Below are positions 7,933-16,753 of a stretch of DNA of 64,000 nucleotides, in pieces. A model generated the notes under the pieces. The model did not search any database. It was not told the DNA's origin and saw only the letters and a program-made list of their open reading frames with translations. Both the position numbers and the translations under genes were made by a program. Every line of letters begins with the position of its first letter. Within the stretch, counting starts at the first letter, position 1. This DNA is from HGM12998 sp900756495 (GTDB lineage: Bacteria; Bacillota; Clostridia; Oscillospirales; Oscillospiraceae): NCBI GenBank assembly GCA_958477305.1, contig CAUEFI010000004.1, forward strand, positions 62,001-126,000, given 5' to 3'.

Positions 7933-9393
7933 ATGGCATACAAACACGGTGTATATAACACCGAGCAGGCCACCAGCCTGACCGTACCCATTCAGGGCAA
8001 CGCTGGCCTGCAGGTCATTTTCGGCACGGCACCCATTCACCTGGCGAAAGACCCCGCGGCGGCGGTCAACACCCCCAAGCTGGTTTACAGCTACAAGGAG
8101 GCTGTGGAGGCCGTCGGCTATTCGGACGATTTCGAGAACTTCACCCTTTGCCAGAGCATTAGCGCCTGTTTCCAGGTTTTCAACGTTGCGCCCATTATCC
8201 TGGTGAACGTGCTGGATCCCAATAAGGCGGCCCACGTCACGCAGAACCAGGCGGAAAGCTGCGACGTTGTGGACGGCGTGGTGCTGTATGACAAGAAATA
8301 TGTGCTGCTGAACACCCTGACCGTGAAGAACGGCAGCGCCACCTTGGTGGCCGGCAGCGACTACGAGGCGGCACATGAGGACGACGGCAGCGTGGCCATT
8401 ACGCTGCTTTCCGCGGCGGCCAAGGAGGCCAGCAGTCTGACCGTGAGCAGCACCAGCCTGAAACCCTCCGGCGTGACCGCTGCCGACATTGTGGGCGGCG
8501 TGGACGCCTCCACCGGCAAGGAAACCGGCCTGGAACTGATCCGCCAGATTTACCCCACCCTGGGCATGGTGCCCGGCCTGATCCTGGCACCCGGCTGGAG
8601 CCACACCCCCACCGTAGCGGCAGCCCTCCAGGCCAAGACCGAGAACATCAACGGCAATTTTAATTGCAGTTGCCTTTTGGACATTTCCGCGGACAGCGAC
8701 GGCGCGGTGGTTTACACCAGCGTAAAGGGCGCCAAGGAAGCCCTGGGCGCCAGTTCCCCCCATGCGGCAGCCCTGTGGCCCATGGTGGCCGTGGGCGAGA
8801 AGAAATATTATTTCTCCGCCATGTTTGCCGCCCTGACGGCCTACACGGACGCCAACAACGCAGACGTGCCCTACGAAAGCCCGTCCAATAAGGACCTGCG
8901 GATCACCGCCACGGTTCTGAAAGACGGCACCACGGTGGCGCTGGATCAGCAGCAGGCCAACGACGTGCTGAACGCAAACGGCGTCATTACCGCGATCAAC
9001 GCCAACGGGTTCAAATCCTGGGGCAACAACACCGCGGCCTATCCCTCCACCACGGATCCGAAAGATCGCTGGTGGGCCGTGCGCCGTTTCTTTGACTGGG
9101 ACGGAAATAATTTCATTCAGACTTATTTCCAGAAAGTTGACAAGCCGGGCAATAAGCGCCTGATCCAGTCTATTGTGGACAGCCAGAACATTATCGGCAA
9201 CGGCTACGTTGCCCGCGACTACTGCGCCGGTTACCGCGTGGAGTTCCGCAGCGACGAAAACCCCGTTACCAACCTGCTGGCCGGCCACCTGACCGTACAC
9301 ACCTACCTGGCCCCGTACATTCCCGCGGAATATATCGAAAATATCCGCGAGTATGACGTGGACGCCCTGGAAAGCGCAATCGGAGGTGAATAA
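7933..9393 (+). CDS. Tail sheath protein (contractile tail)
   Basis: A 486-residue protein of the P2 gpFI type sheath family, the outer tube that contracts to drive the tail tube through the cell envelope. The N terminus (KHGVYNTEQATSLTVPIQG) carries the usual start of Firmicutes sheath proteins. The C-terminal region (DKPGNKRLIQSIVDSQN, then GYRVEFRSDENP) matches the conserved sheath core. AGGAGG precedes the start. Followed after two bases by the tube gene. Confidence 0.93.
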   Translation: MAYKHGVYNTEQATSLTVPIQGNAGLQVIFGTAPIHLAKDPAAAVNTPKLVYSYKEAVEAVGYSDDFENFTLCQSISACFQVFNVAPIILVNVLDPNKAAHVTQNQAESCDVVDGVVLYDKKYVLLNTLTVKNGSATLVAGSDYEAAHEDDGSVAITLLSAAAKEASSLTVSSTSLKPSGVTAADIVGGVDASTGKETGLELIRQIYPTLGMVPGLILAPGWSHTPTVAAALQAKTENINGNFNCSCLLDISADSDGAVVYTSVKGAKEALGASSPHAAALWPMVAVGEKKYYFSAMFAALTAYTDANNADVPYESPSNKDLRITATVLKDGTTVALDQQQANDVLNANGVITAINANGFKSWGNNTAAYPSTTDPKDRWWAVRRFFDWDGNNFIQTYFQKVDKPGNKRLIQSIVDSQNIIGNGYVARDYCAGYRVEFRSDENPVTNLLAGHLTVHTYLAPYIPAEYIENIREYDVDALESAIGGE

Positions 9394-9395
9394 AG

Positions 9396-9911
9396 ATGAA
9401 CACGATCCCCACTAAGATCAACCGTTACAACGTCTACAACAAGGGAAACCGCCTGCTGGGTGTCGGTGAGGAAATGACGCTGCCGGACTTTGAGCCGTCC
9501 AGCGAAACCGTGACCGGCGCCGGGATCCTGGGTGAGATCGACGACCCCACCGTGGGCTATTTCAGCAATCAGGAACTGGAAATCCCGTTCCGTCTGTTGG
9601 ACAAGGAAACCGCCGACATGATGGACATGACCAAGGCCGTGCAGCTGGAGATCCGCAGCGCACAGCAGACCACCAACACCGAGGGCGATATTGAGTTCAG
9701 ACCCATGCGTGTGGTGGTTCGTGGCCGCGGCGGAAAGCTGACCACCGGCAAGGTCAAGGCAGGCAGTTCCATGGACACTAAGATCACGCTGACCACTCTT
9801 TACATTCTCATTGAGGTGGACGGCAAGACCGTGGTGGAACTGGACAAGTTGAACGAGGTTTACAAGGTCAACGGCGTGGACGTTCTGGCCAAGATCAAGG
9901 AGATGTGCTGA
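9396..9911 (+). CDS. Major tail tube protein (P2 FII-like)
   Basis: A 171-residue protein typical of P2 FII tube proteins: short N-terminal NRYNVYNKGNRLLGVGEEMTLPDFE, a central beta barrel, and the C-terminal NEVYKVNGVDVLAKIK, which resembles the family signature in which the tube contacts the sheath. Lies immediately downstream of the sheath gene, as in P2. Confidence 0.93.
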   Translation: MNTIPTKINRYNVYNKGNRLLGVGEEMTLPDFEPSSETVTGAGILGEIDDPTVGYFSNQELEIPFRLLDKETADMMDMTKAVQLEIRSAQQTTNTEGDIEFRPMRVVVRGRGGKLTTGKVKAGSSMDTKITLTTLYILIEVDGKTVVELDKLNEVYKVNGVDVLAKIKEMC

Positions 9912-9912
9912 C

Positions 9913-10287
9913 ATGAGCGACGAAAAGAGAATGGACACCGCCTTGCTGGCGGAGAACGACGAAAACACCGCGGCGGAGGAAAACGCCCTGGTTATGAAGC
10001 TGGACAAGCCTTTCACCTTTGAGGGGCAGACGTACACAGAGGTGGACCTGTCCGGCCTGGAGGACACCACGGCGGCAGACCTGCAGGCCGTGGGCCGTTT
10101 CGTGACGAAGAAGAACCCGGCGGCGAACCCCGCAACCGTGGAAATGACGCTGGAATACGCCCAGTTCATGGCGGCCCGCGTCGCCCACCTGCCGCTGGAG
10201 TTTTTCGAGCGCCTCCCCGCAAAGGAGGCAATCAAGCTGAAAGGCATTGTCGTGGGTTTTCTTTACGGCGGGGCTGGGGACAACTAA
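9913..10287 (+). CDS. Tail assembly chaperone gpE (unshifted product)
   Basis: A 124-residue acidic protein between tube and tape-measure genes, the position of P2 gene E. Such proteins coat the tape measure during tail assembly. The reading frame contains a GGGTTTT heptamer near its end, so part of the product should be extended (see 9913-10445). Confidence 0.85.
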   Translation: MSDEKRMDTALLAENDENTAAEENALVMKLDKPFTFEGQTYTEVDLSGLEDTTAADLQAVGRFVTKKNPAANPATVEMTLEYAQFMAARVAHLPLEFFERLPAKEAIKLKGIVVGFLYGGAGDN

Positions 10288-10445
10288 CGCCCGCCGTCAT
10301 AAACAGGGCCTGCGTCGGGTTGTCCATACAACTGCGGACAGGGCTGGATTATCTTCTGGCCCTGTCCGTTTCGGACTTGAACGAACTGGCGGACACGGTG
10401 ACGCAGTACGCGGAGGAGGTGGCAAAACATGGCCGGCAAAAATAA
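9913..10445 (+). CDS. E+E' tail assembly chaperone fusion by -1 frameshift
   Basis: After 116 codons of E (to 10260) a -1 shift enters a frame open to a TAA at 10443-10445, giving about 177 residues. The extension contains LRTGLDYLLALSVSDLNELA, which resembles gpE' proteins that bind the tape measure. There is no good start for a separate E' gene. The stop overlaps the tape-measure start. This layout is established for P2-like and lambda-like (G/GT) tails; here it is predicted from the slip site and the open frame. Confidence 0.8.
10254..10260 (+). promoter_or_regulatory. -1 ribosomal frameshift site GGGTTTT
   Basis: The heptamer reads G GGT TTT in the E frame, fitting the X XXY YYZ rule, so both tRNAs can re-pair after a -1 slip. 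GC-rich sequence follows that could fold downstream. Confidence 0.8.
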
Positions 10446-12636
10446 AACGTATGAGTTAATGCTGAAAATCGGCGGCAAGGTGGACGGTTCCCTGAAAACC
10501 GCCTGCAGCACCGCAGACAAGAACCTGGCTGCGCTGGGGAAAACGGCAAAGACCGCGGGAAAGATCGCTGCCGGTGCCATGGTAGCAGCCGCCACCGCTG
10601 TGGCGACCCTGGGAACCGCTGCGGTGAAATCCGCGGCGGAGTATGAGGCCCAGCTGGCCAACGTTTCCACGCTGCTGACCGGCACGGAGGCAGAGGTGGC
10701 CGCACGAACGGCGGAAATCGGGGATCAGGTTCTGGAAATCTCCAACCGCACGGGCGTGGCCACGGCTGACCTGACGGACGGAATGTATCAGGTGGTTTCT
10801 GCTTTCGGTGACAGCGCAGACGCCGCGGCCATTCTGGAAACCGCGGCAAAATCCGCGGCGGCGGGAAACGCGACCACGACGGACAGTATCAACCTACTTT
10901 CTGCCGTAACCAAGGGTTACGGCGATACCTCCGCGGAGGCGGTGCAGCAGGCGGCGGATCTGGCATTTGCCACCGTAAGACTGGGCCAGACCTCTTTCCC
11001 GGAACTGGCCGCAGGCATGGGCAAGGTCATTCCCCTGGCCAGTACCCTGGGGCTGGAGCAAGAACAGCTATGGGGCGCCATGGCCACGCTGACCGGCGTT
11101 ACAGGTTCCACGGCGGAAGTGGTTACGCAGATGAAAGCCACAATGCAGGCGTTCCTCTCCCCGTCCAAGAATATGCAGGCCGCCCTTAAAAACATGGGCT
11201 ATGAAAGCGGCCAGGCGCTGCTTGAAAGCAAGGGCCTGCAGGGATCTCTGGACGCCCTAAAGGACGCTGTGGGAGGCAACGAACTGGCGTTTGCTGGCCT
11301 GTTCTCCTCTGTGGAGGCACAAACCGCGGTGCTGGCTATGGCAGGCAACCAGGCCGAAAACCTGACCAGCAAGACGGCGGAAATGTACGAAGCCACCGGC
11401 GCGGCAAATACCGCCTTTGAGCGGCAGACCAACAACCTGAAATACGACATTCAGATGGTTAAAAACCTGGGCGCCAATTTCTTGACGCAGCTGGGCACCA
11501 ACATTCTGCCGTATGTGCGGGAGTTCGCGGAGGCGGCCCTGCCGGTGGTTTCGGAGGCGCTGGAGAAGATCGGCAGCTACATGACCGGAACCATCATTCC
11601 GGCGGCGGAAACCGCGGTGAAATGGATTTCGGAACACCGTACCCTGATCCTGGCGCTGGCGGCGGGTATTGCCACCGCTGTGGCGGCCTACAAGGCGTAT
11701 AAAGTGGCGATCACCGCCTACAACGCAGTTATGGCCGTGTATAAAGTGGTCACCGCAGCAAGCGCCACGGGCACCTTTACCCTGGCGGGCGCCATGACGG
11801 CGCTAAATCTTCCCGTGCTGGCAGTTGTGGCCGCCATCGGCCTGGCTGTGGCGGCGGGGATCCTGATTTATAAGAACTGGGACAAGATCAAGGCCAAGGC
11901 CGCGGAACTGGGCGCGAAGATCTCCGAGGTATGGGGAAACATCAAGACTGGCGTTTCCGAGGCCGTGGCGAACCTGGTTTCTGCGTTCCAGTCTAATTTC
12001 CCCCTGCTGTCCGCTTATTTGAGCGGGTGGTGGGAAAGTGTTTCGGCGGCCTGGGAAAACGTCAAGGCCATTTTTGCCAATATCATTGACTTTGTGCAGA
12101 ACGTATTTGCAGGCAACTGGAGCGCCGCCTGGGACAATATCGTGGCCATTTTCGGAAACGTGTTTGGCATGATCGTGAACCTGGCGAAAGCCCCCATAAA
12201 CGGGGTTATTTCCGCAATCAACTGGGTGCTGGAGAAGATCAACAGCATTTCCGTGACGATCCCGGACTGGGTTCCGGGCGTCGGCGGGAAAACCCTGGGC
12301 TTTAACATTCCGACGATCCCCGCCCTGGCTGCCGGTGGTATTGCCACGGCGCCCACGCTGGCGCAGATCGGTGAGGGCGGAGAGCCGGAGGCGGTGCTGC
12401 CGCTGTCCAAGCTGGCGGCCCTCCTGGACGAATGGACGAAGCCGAAGCCGACACCGGGCGGCGGAACGGGCGGCGGCGGTGAAACCGTCGTTTTCTCCCC
12501 GGTATTCAATTTCTACGGCGGGACGCCGAGCCGCGAGGAGGCCGAGGAGGCCGGGCGGATCAGTTTCGCGGAGTTCAAGAAACTGTATAGGCAGATGAAA
12601 GCCGAGGAGAAGCGCAAGCAATTCAGCCCGGCATAA
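10429..12636 (+). CDS. Tail tape measure protein (P2 gpT-like)
   Basis: A 735-residue protein, the longest in the tail module apart from the fibre. It sets tail length and is threaded inside the tube. Residues 1-330 are Ala-rich helical and match the TP901/P2 tape-measure core (YEAQLANVSTLLTGTEAEV, GMGKVIPLASTLG). Hydrophobic segments lie around residues 400-485 (AGIATAVAAYKAYKVA; LPVLAVVAAIGLAVAAGILI), typical of tape measures that enter the membrane. The C-terminal GGIATAPTLAQIGEGGEPEA motif is common in this family. Confidence 0.92.
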   Translation: MAGKNKTYELMLKIGGKVDGSLKTACSTADKNLAALGKTAKTAGKIAAGAMVAAATAVATLGTAAVKSAAEYEAQLANVSTLLTGTEAEVAARTAEIGDQVLEISNRTGVATADLTDGMYQVVSAFGDSADAAAILETAAKSAAAGNATTTDSINLLSAVTKGYGDTSAEAVQQAADLAFATVRLGQTSFPELAAGMGKVIPLASTLGLEQEQLWGAMATLTGVTGSTAEVVTQMKATMQAFLSPSKNMQAALKNMGYESGQALLESKGLQGSLDALKDAVGGNELAFAGLFSSVEAQTAVLAMAGNQAENLTSKTAEMYEATGAANTAFERQTNNLKYDIQMVKNLGANFLTQLGTNILPYVREFAEAALPVVSEALEKIGSYMTGTIIPAAETAVKWISEHRTLILALAAGIATAVAAYKAYKVAITAYNAVMAVYKVVTAASATGTFTLAGAMTALNLPVLAVVAAIGLAVAAGILIYKNWDKIKAKAAELGAKISEVWGNIKTGVSEAVANLVSAFQSNFPLLSAYLSGWWESVSAAWENVKAIFANIIDFVQNVFAGNWSAAWDNIVAIFGNVFGMIVNLAKAPINGVISAINWVLEKINSISVTIPDWVPGVGGKTLGFNIPTIPALAAGGIATAPTLAQIGEGGEPEAVLPLSKLAALLDEWTKPKPTPGGGTGGGGETVVFSPVFNFYGGTPSREEAEEAGRISFAEFKKLYRQMKAEEKRKQFSPA

Positions 12637-12651
12637 GAGGAGGACCACACC

Positions 12652-12864
12652 ATGGAAAGCACCTACACCACCAAGCAGGGGGACGTATGGGACAAAATCG
12701 CCTATGAGGTGTACGGCGACGAAGAATACACCGGCTGGCTGATGGAAAACAATTTCCCGCTGCTGGACACGTTCGTGTTTGACGCCGGGGTGGTCCTCCA
12801 GACCCCGGCCCCGCCGGAGCAGACCGCGGCCAATGACCTGCCGATCTGGAGGAGCAAGGTATGA
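12652..12864 (+). CDS. Tail protein X (LysM-like)
   Basis: A 70-residue protein beginning STYTTKQGDVWDKIAYEVYG, a LysM-like fold characteristic of P2 gpX. It is placed between tape measure and gpD as in P2, and its stop overlaps the gpD start. Confidence 0.9.
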   Translation: MESTYTTKQGDVWDKIAYEVYGDEEYTGWLMENNFPLLDTFVFDAGVVLQTPAPPEQTAANDLPIWRSKV

Positions 12865-13859
12865 ATACACGGCGGGCGTATGTAGACCTGTTTTACAACG
12901 GAACCGCAGCCACGGCGGAAATTTCCGGTTTCGTGACGGATATTTCATACACGGATCCGGCAAGCGGAGAGGCGGACAGCCTGGACATTACGCTGCAAGA
13001 CCGGGATCACCGGTGGACGGGGGCGTGGATCCCCGTCGCCGGTGACACCCTGGCCGCGACAATCCGGGCGCTGAACTGCCAGTATTCCGGGGACAACCGG
13101 ATCCTGCCGTGCGGTTTCTTTATCGTGGACAGTTTCAGTTTTTCCGGCTGGCCGGTTTCCGGGAGCATTTCCGCGATCTCCACGCCGCTGGACAGCAGTT
13201 TCACCACCACCCAGCGGACAAAGACCTGGGAAAACGTGACCATAAAAGAGATCGGAACCGAGATCGCAGGCCGCGCCGGGATCGCGCTGGCCTGGGACGT
13301 GGAGGGCGACCCGTTCACGATCAAGAGCGTGGAACAATCGGAACAAACCGACTGTGAATTTTACATGAACCTGTGCAACACCTACGGGCTGGCCATGAAA
13401 GTCTACGCCCAAAAGATCGTGGTGTATGACCGGGAGGCATACAAGAAAAAGGGCGCGGCGGCGGTGCTGTCCCCGTCCAATATGAAATCCTGGTCATGGC
13501 AGCAGGATCAGGCAGGCACCTACACCGGCGGAGAGTTCACATACACCAGCCCGGCCACGGAAAAGGAAATCAAGGTGACCGTGGGCAAGGGCAGCCGGAT
13601 CCTAAAGCAGAGCGGCAAGGCCGACAGCAAGGCCGACGCGGAACGGAAGATCAAGGCGGCGGTGGCCAAGGCAAACCACGGCAAGACAAAACTTTCCGCC
13701 ACCATTGTGGGAAATGCCTCTCTGGTGGCCTCTCAATGCGTCCAGGTGGTGGGCCTGGGGAAGCTGTCCGGCAAGTATTACATTGACACCATTACCCACA
13801 ACGTCAGCGGATCCGGCGGCTACACCATGGACCTGGAAATGTCGCTGGTGGAGGAATGA
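12861..13859 (+). CDS. Tail protein D (late control/baseplate hub)
   Basis: A 332-residue protein of the P2 gpD / T4 gp27-like hub family, which forms the ring linking tube and spike. Residues 110-260 hold typical segments (NVTIKEIGTEIAGRAGIALAWD, CEFYMNLCNTYGLAMKVY), and the C terminus has GKYYIDTITHNVSGSGGYTMDLEM, a strong hub signature. Start overlaps the gpX stop. Confidence 0.9.
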   Translation: MNTRRAYVDLFYNGTAATAEISGFVTDISYTDPASGEADSLDITLQDRDHRWTGAWIPVAGDTLAATIRALNCQYSGDNRILPCGFFIVDSFSFSGWPVSGSISAISTPLDSSFTTTQRTKTWENVTIKEIGTEIAGRAGIALAWDVEGDPFTIKSVEQSEQTDCEFYMNLCNTYGLAMKVYAQKIVVYDREAYKKKGAAAVLSPSNMKSWSWQQDQAGTYTGGEFTYTSPATEKEIKVTVGKGSRILKQSGKADSKADAERKIKAAVAKANHGKTKLSATIVGNASLVASQCVQVVGLGKLSGKYYIDTITHNVSGSGGYTMDLEMSLVEE

Positions 13860-13874
13860 CGCGAGGAGGAACGC

Positions 13875-14318
13875 ATGGAAAACAATATCCGGCTGGGTAA
13901 GATTTCAGCCATTGATTACGCCGCGGGCACGGTCCGCGTGGTGTACCACGAAAAGGACGACGCCGTGACCGCCCCCATTCCCCTGATTTCATCGGAGTAT
14001 TTCATGCCGGAGGTGGACGACATGGTTATGGTGCTTCACCTTTCCAACGGCACGGAGGCGGGCGTGGTCCTGGGCCGACCGTGGAGTGAGAAGAACAAGC
14101 CCCCGGAGGGTTCCAAAGGGCTTTACCGCAAAGACCTGGCCCGTTCGCCGGGTGAGGCCATGATCCGCTATAAGGACGGCACCATGACCATCAAGGCCGC
14201 CAAGTTGGTGATTGACGGAACCGTGACCGTCAGCGGCGACGTGACCGCCGGCGGGGTTTCCCTGGACAACCACACCCACACGGACAGCATGGGCGGCGGA
14301 ACCTCCGGGCCATCGTAA
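13875..14318 (+). CDS. Baseplate spike protein V
   Basis: A 147-residue gpV-like protein. The N-terminal OB-fold region (IRLGKISAIDYAAGTVRVVY) is followed by LPV-type baseplate motifs (VDDMVMVLHLSNGTEAGVVLG). The C-terminal beta-helix (TIKAAKLVIDGTVTVSGDV) ends in a His-rich NHTHTDS tip. The tip is expected to puncture the membrane. Confidence 0.92.
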   Translation: MENNIRLGKISAIDYAAGTVRVVYHEKDDAVTAPIPLISSEYFMPEVDDMVMVLHLSNGTEAGVVLGRPWSEKNKPPEGSKGLYRKDLARSPGEAMIRYKDGTMTIKAAKLVIDGTVTVSGDVTAGGVSLDNHTHTDSMGGGTSGPS

Positions 14319-14333
14319 GGAGGCGATTTACAC

Positions 14334-14726
14334 ATGATCGGAACGCTGGGGCGCAAAATCATTTTTGAGGTGAGCGACAACAGGGTTTTGACCTTTGAGA
14401 GCATGAGCCGCGAGGTTTCCGGGCGCTGGACCGAACACGAAGTTTTAGGCGTGAAGCCGAAAGCGGAGTTTTTAGGGCCTGGCCTCCAGACCATAAGCCT
14501 GACCATTCACCTGTCCGCTGCCCTGGGCGTGAAGCCGCGGCGGATCCTGGATATGGTGGAGCGCATGGTGGAAAGAGGCACGGCGGAGTACCTGGTGATC
14601 GGCGGCAGACTGGTGGGCCGCCGTCCGTTCCGCGTCACGGGATCGAGTGAAGCCTGGGACAAGGTTTACAGCCGCGGAGAACTGGCCAAGGCTACCCTGA
14701 CCATTTCGCTGGAGGAATACGCATGA
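14334..14726 (+). CDS. Tail protein U (P2 gpU-like)
   Basis: A 130-residue protein with the gpU pattern: IGTLGRKIIFEVSD at the N terminus, GRWTEHEVLGVKPKAEFLGPG in the middle and LAKATLTISLEEY at the end. P2 gpU is needed for tail completion. It lies between V and W here, unlike P2, where U follows T. Confidence 0.8.
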   Translation: MIGTLGRKIIFEVSDNRVLTFESMSREVSGRWTEHEVLGVKPKAEFLGPGLQTISLTIHLSAALGVKPRRILDMVERMVERGTAEYLVIGGRLVGRRPFRVTGSSEAWDKVYSRGELAKATLTISLEEYA

Positions 14727-15028
14727 ACGAAAACGACCTTTTCAATTTCCAACTGGAATATACGTTCACGGCGGACTGGCTGGCAGAACTGGATCGGCAG
14801 CTGGCCCTCCTGCTGTCCACACGGGAGGGCACCATGCCGTTGGATCGGGCTTTCGGCCTGAACATGGATTTTGTGGATATGCCGCCAGAGGCCGCAAAGA
14901 GCCTTTACACAGCGGAGGTCACCGAAAAGGTGTCCAAATTCATACCGGAGGTGCGGGTGCAGGAAGTGACCTGGACCGGCGGCAACACCGGAAAACTTTT
15001 TCCCAAGGTGGTGATAACAAGTGCCTGA
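14723..15028 (+). CDS. Baseplate wedge protein W (gp25-like)
   Basis: A 101-residue protein of the gpW/T4 gp25 class by size and location before gpJ. The central LLSTREGTMPLDRAFGLN matches the family's usual TxxGtxPldR.fG signature. Start overlaps the gpU stop. Confidence 0.88.
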   Translation: MNENDLFNFQLEYTFTADWLAELDRQLALLLSTREGTMPLDRAFGLNMDFVDMPPEAAKSLYTAEVTEKVSKFIPEVRVQEVTWTGGNTGKLFPKVVITSA

Positions 15029-16175
15029 TATTTCCGCAATTCAGAACACCCCGGACGTGTCTTTCATCGACAACAAGACCATTGACGACGTGCGCGGGGA
15101 TATGGTGGCAGACTTTGAGGCGTTCATGCTCCAAGCGACGGGCAGCAAGGTGTCCCTGGGCCGCGCCTCTGTCCACCGCATGATCCTGTATTCGGCGGCG
15201 GCGCAGATTTACCAAGCCATGCAGTACGTTGACCGAGCGGGCAAGCAAAGCCTTTTGAAATACTCCTATTCGGAGTTCCTGGACAATCTGGCGCTGCTGA
15301 AAGGCGTTACCAGAGAACCGGCCAAGGCGGCCACGACCACGATCCGCTTTACCGCGTCGGCCACCAGGACGCTGGCCACACCGATCCCGGCGGGCACCAG
15401 GGTTTCCTCCAGCGGTTCCATTTATTTCAGCACGATGGAGTACGCAGAGATCCCGGCGGGCAGCCTGACGGTGGACGTGCTGGCGGAGTGTACCGCAACA
15501 GGCAACGCGGGCAACGGACTGGCGCCTGGCGAGGTGTCCACCATCGTGGATCCCGTTCCCTACATTACCAGCGCCGTGAACCAGAACACCACGGAGGGCG
15601 GCGCAGACGTGGAGAACGACGAAAGCCTGGCGGAGCGGGTTTACCTGGCCCCTGGCGCCTATTCTACGGCAGGCCCGGAGGACGGATACCTGTACCACGC
15701 CAAGAAGTACAACGCCGCCATTGGTGACGTGGTGGCCACCAGCGACCACGAAGCGGGCCAGGTGGATATTGTTTTCATCATGGCCGACGGTTCCAAGCCG
15801 GGCGCGGCCATGATCTCCGGCCTGCAGGCGTACCTCTCCGGCAAGACGATCCGCCCCATGACGGACAAGCTGACCGTGAAAGCCCCGGAGGAGGTCACAT
15901 ACAGCATTAACCTGACGTATTACATCAACCGCAGCGACAGCGCCAGAGCGGTGGCAATCCAGGCGGCGGTGGCCCAGGCCGTGGAGGAATATAAAACCTG
16001 GCAGCGCACCATAGGCCGCGACGTGAACCCGTCGCAACTGGCCGCCATGGTCATGGAGGCAGGCGCCAAGCGTGTCACCGTGACCGCGCCGACGTTCGCG
16101 GCGGTGGCCGCCACCAAGGTGGCAGCATTGACCGGATCGGCCACCGTGACGTATGGAGGGCTGGAAGATGATTAA
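15021..16175 (+). CDS. Baseplate wedge protein J
   Basis: A 384-residue protein of the P2 gpJ family, the main wedge component that changes shape to trigger contraction. Features include IDDVRGDMVADFEAFM near the N terminus, the central PIPAGTRVSSSGSIYFST and NGLAPGEVSTIVDP, and the C-terminal PSQLAAMVMEAGAKRV. GTG start overlapping the gpW stop. Confidence 0.92.
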   Translation: MPDISAIQNTPDVSFIDNKTIDDVRGDMVADFEAFMLQATGSKVSLGRASVHRMILYSAAAQIYQAMQYVDRAGKQSLLKYSYSEFLDNLALLKGVTREPAKAATTTIRFTASATRTLATPIPAGTRVSSSGSIYFSTMEYAEIPAGSLTVDVLAECTATGNAGNGLAPGEVSTIVDPVPYITSAVNQNTTEGGADVENDESLAERVYLAPGAYSTAGPEDGYLYHAKKYNAAIGDVVATSDHEAGQVDIVFIMADGSKPGAAMISGLQAYLSGKTIRPMTDKLTVKAPEEVTYSINLTYYINRSDSARAVAIQAAVAQAVEEYKTWQRTIGRDVNPSQLAAMVMEAGAKRVTVTAPTFAAVAATKVAALTGSATVTYGGLEDD

Positions 16176-16737
16176 ACTTTCCGGCAGCCGCTTCACGGAC
16201 ATTATGCCGGAGAACCTGGCAGAGCAGCCGGAGATCCAGGCGCTTGCCTACGCCGTGGGCAGGCAGGTGGAGAAGCTGCTGGCCTATGCCGACGGCGCCC
16301 GCACCTATGCGGCGATCTATGCTGTGCCGGAAAAGGTGCTGGATCTGCTGGCCGTGGAACTGCGTACCCCGTCCTATGACGAAAACTTTTCTATTAAGGT
16401 CAAGCGAACCCTGATCGCGGAAAGCCTGCTGTTTTACGCACAGATGGGCACCCCGGCAGCGGTGAACCGGATCATTGAAACCATTTTCCAGGCCGGTCAT
16501 ATCAGCGAGTGGTGGGAATACGGCGGGAAACCCTATCACTTTAAGGCATACACCACGAACCCGGCCATTACGTCGGACGACGTGGAGGAGTTCAAGCGGG
16601 TGCTGGGCACCGTCAAGCGCCTTTCCGCCTGGCTGGACGAAATCGTGTTGGACCTGTCCACACCTCCGGCGGAGGTATTCGTGGGCCATTGGATCCACAC
16701 GGGCGACTTTATCACCCTGCAAAGGGCGACTATGTAA
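16168..16737 (+). CDS. Tail protein I (baseplate wedge)
   Basis: A 189-residue P2 gpI-like protein with MPENLAEQPEIQALAYAVGRQV at the N terminus and a central LDLLAVELRTPSYDENFSIKVKR stretch, where many gpI proteins have LaW.l.vd.W. It completes the wedge and precedes the fibre. The ATG at 16168 overlaps the gpJ stop and has GGAGGG upstream. Confidence 0.88.
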   Translation: MIKLSGSRFTDIMPENLAEQPEIQALAYAVGRQVEKLLAYADGARTYAAIYAVPEKVLDLLAVELRTPSYDENFSIKVKRTLIAESLLFYAQMGTPAAVNRIIETIFQAGHISEWWEYGGKPYHFKAYTTNPAITSDDVEEFKRVLGTVKRLSAWLDEIVLDLSTPPAEVFVGHWIHTGDFITLQRATM

Positions 16738-16753
16738 CAGGAGGTTATCAGCC

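Noticed and set aside
16475..16753. Upstream extension of the tail fibre frame
   Set aside because: It overlaps gpI in another frame, is Arg/Pro-rich without structure, and a good AGGAGG precedes the ATG at 16754.
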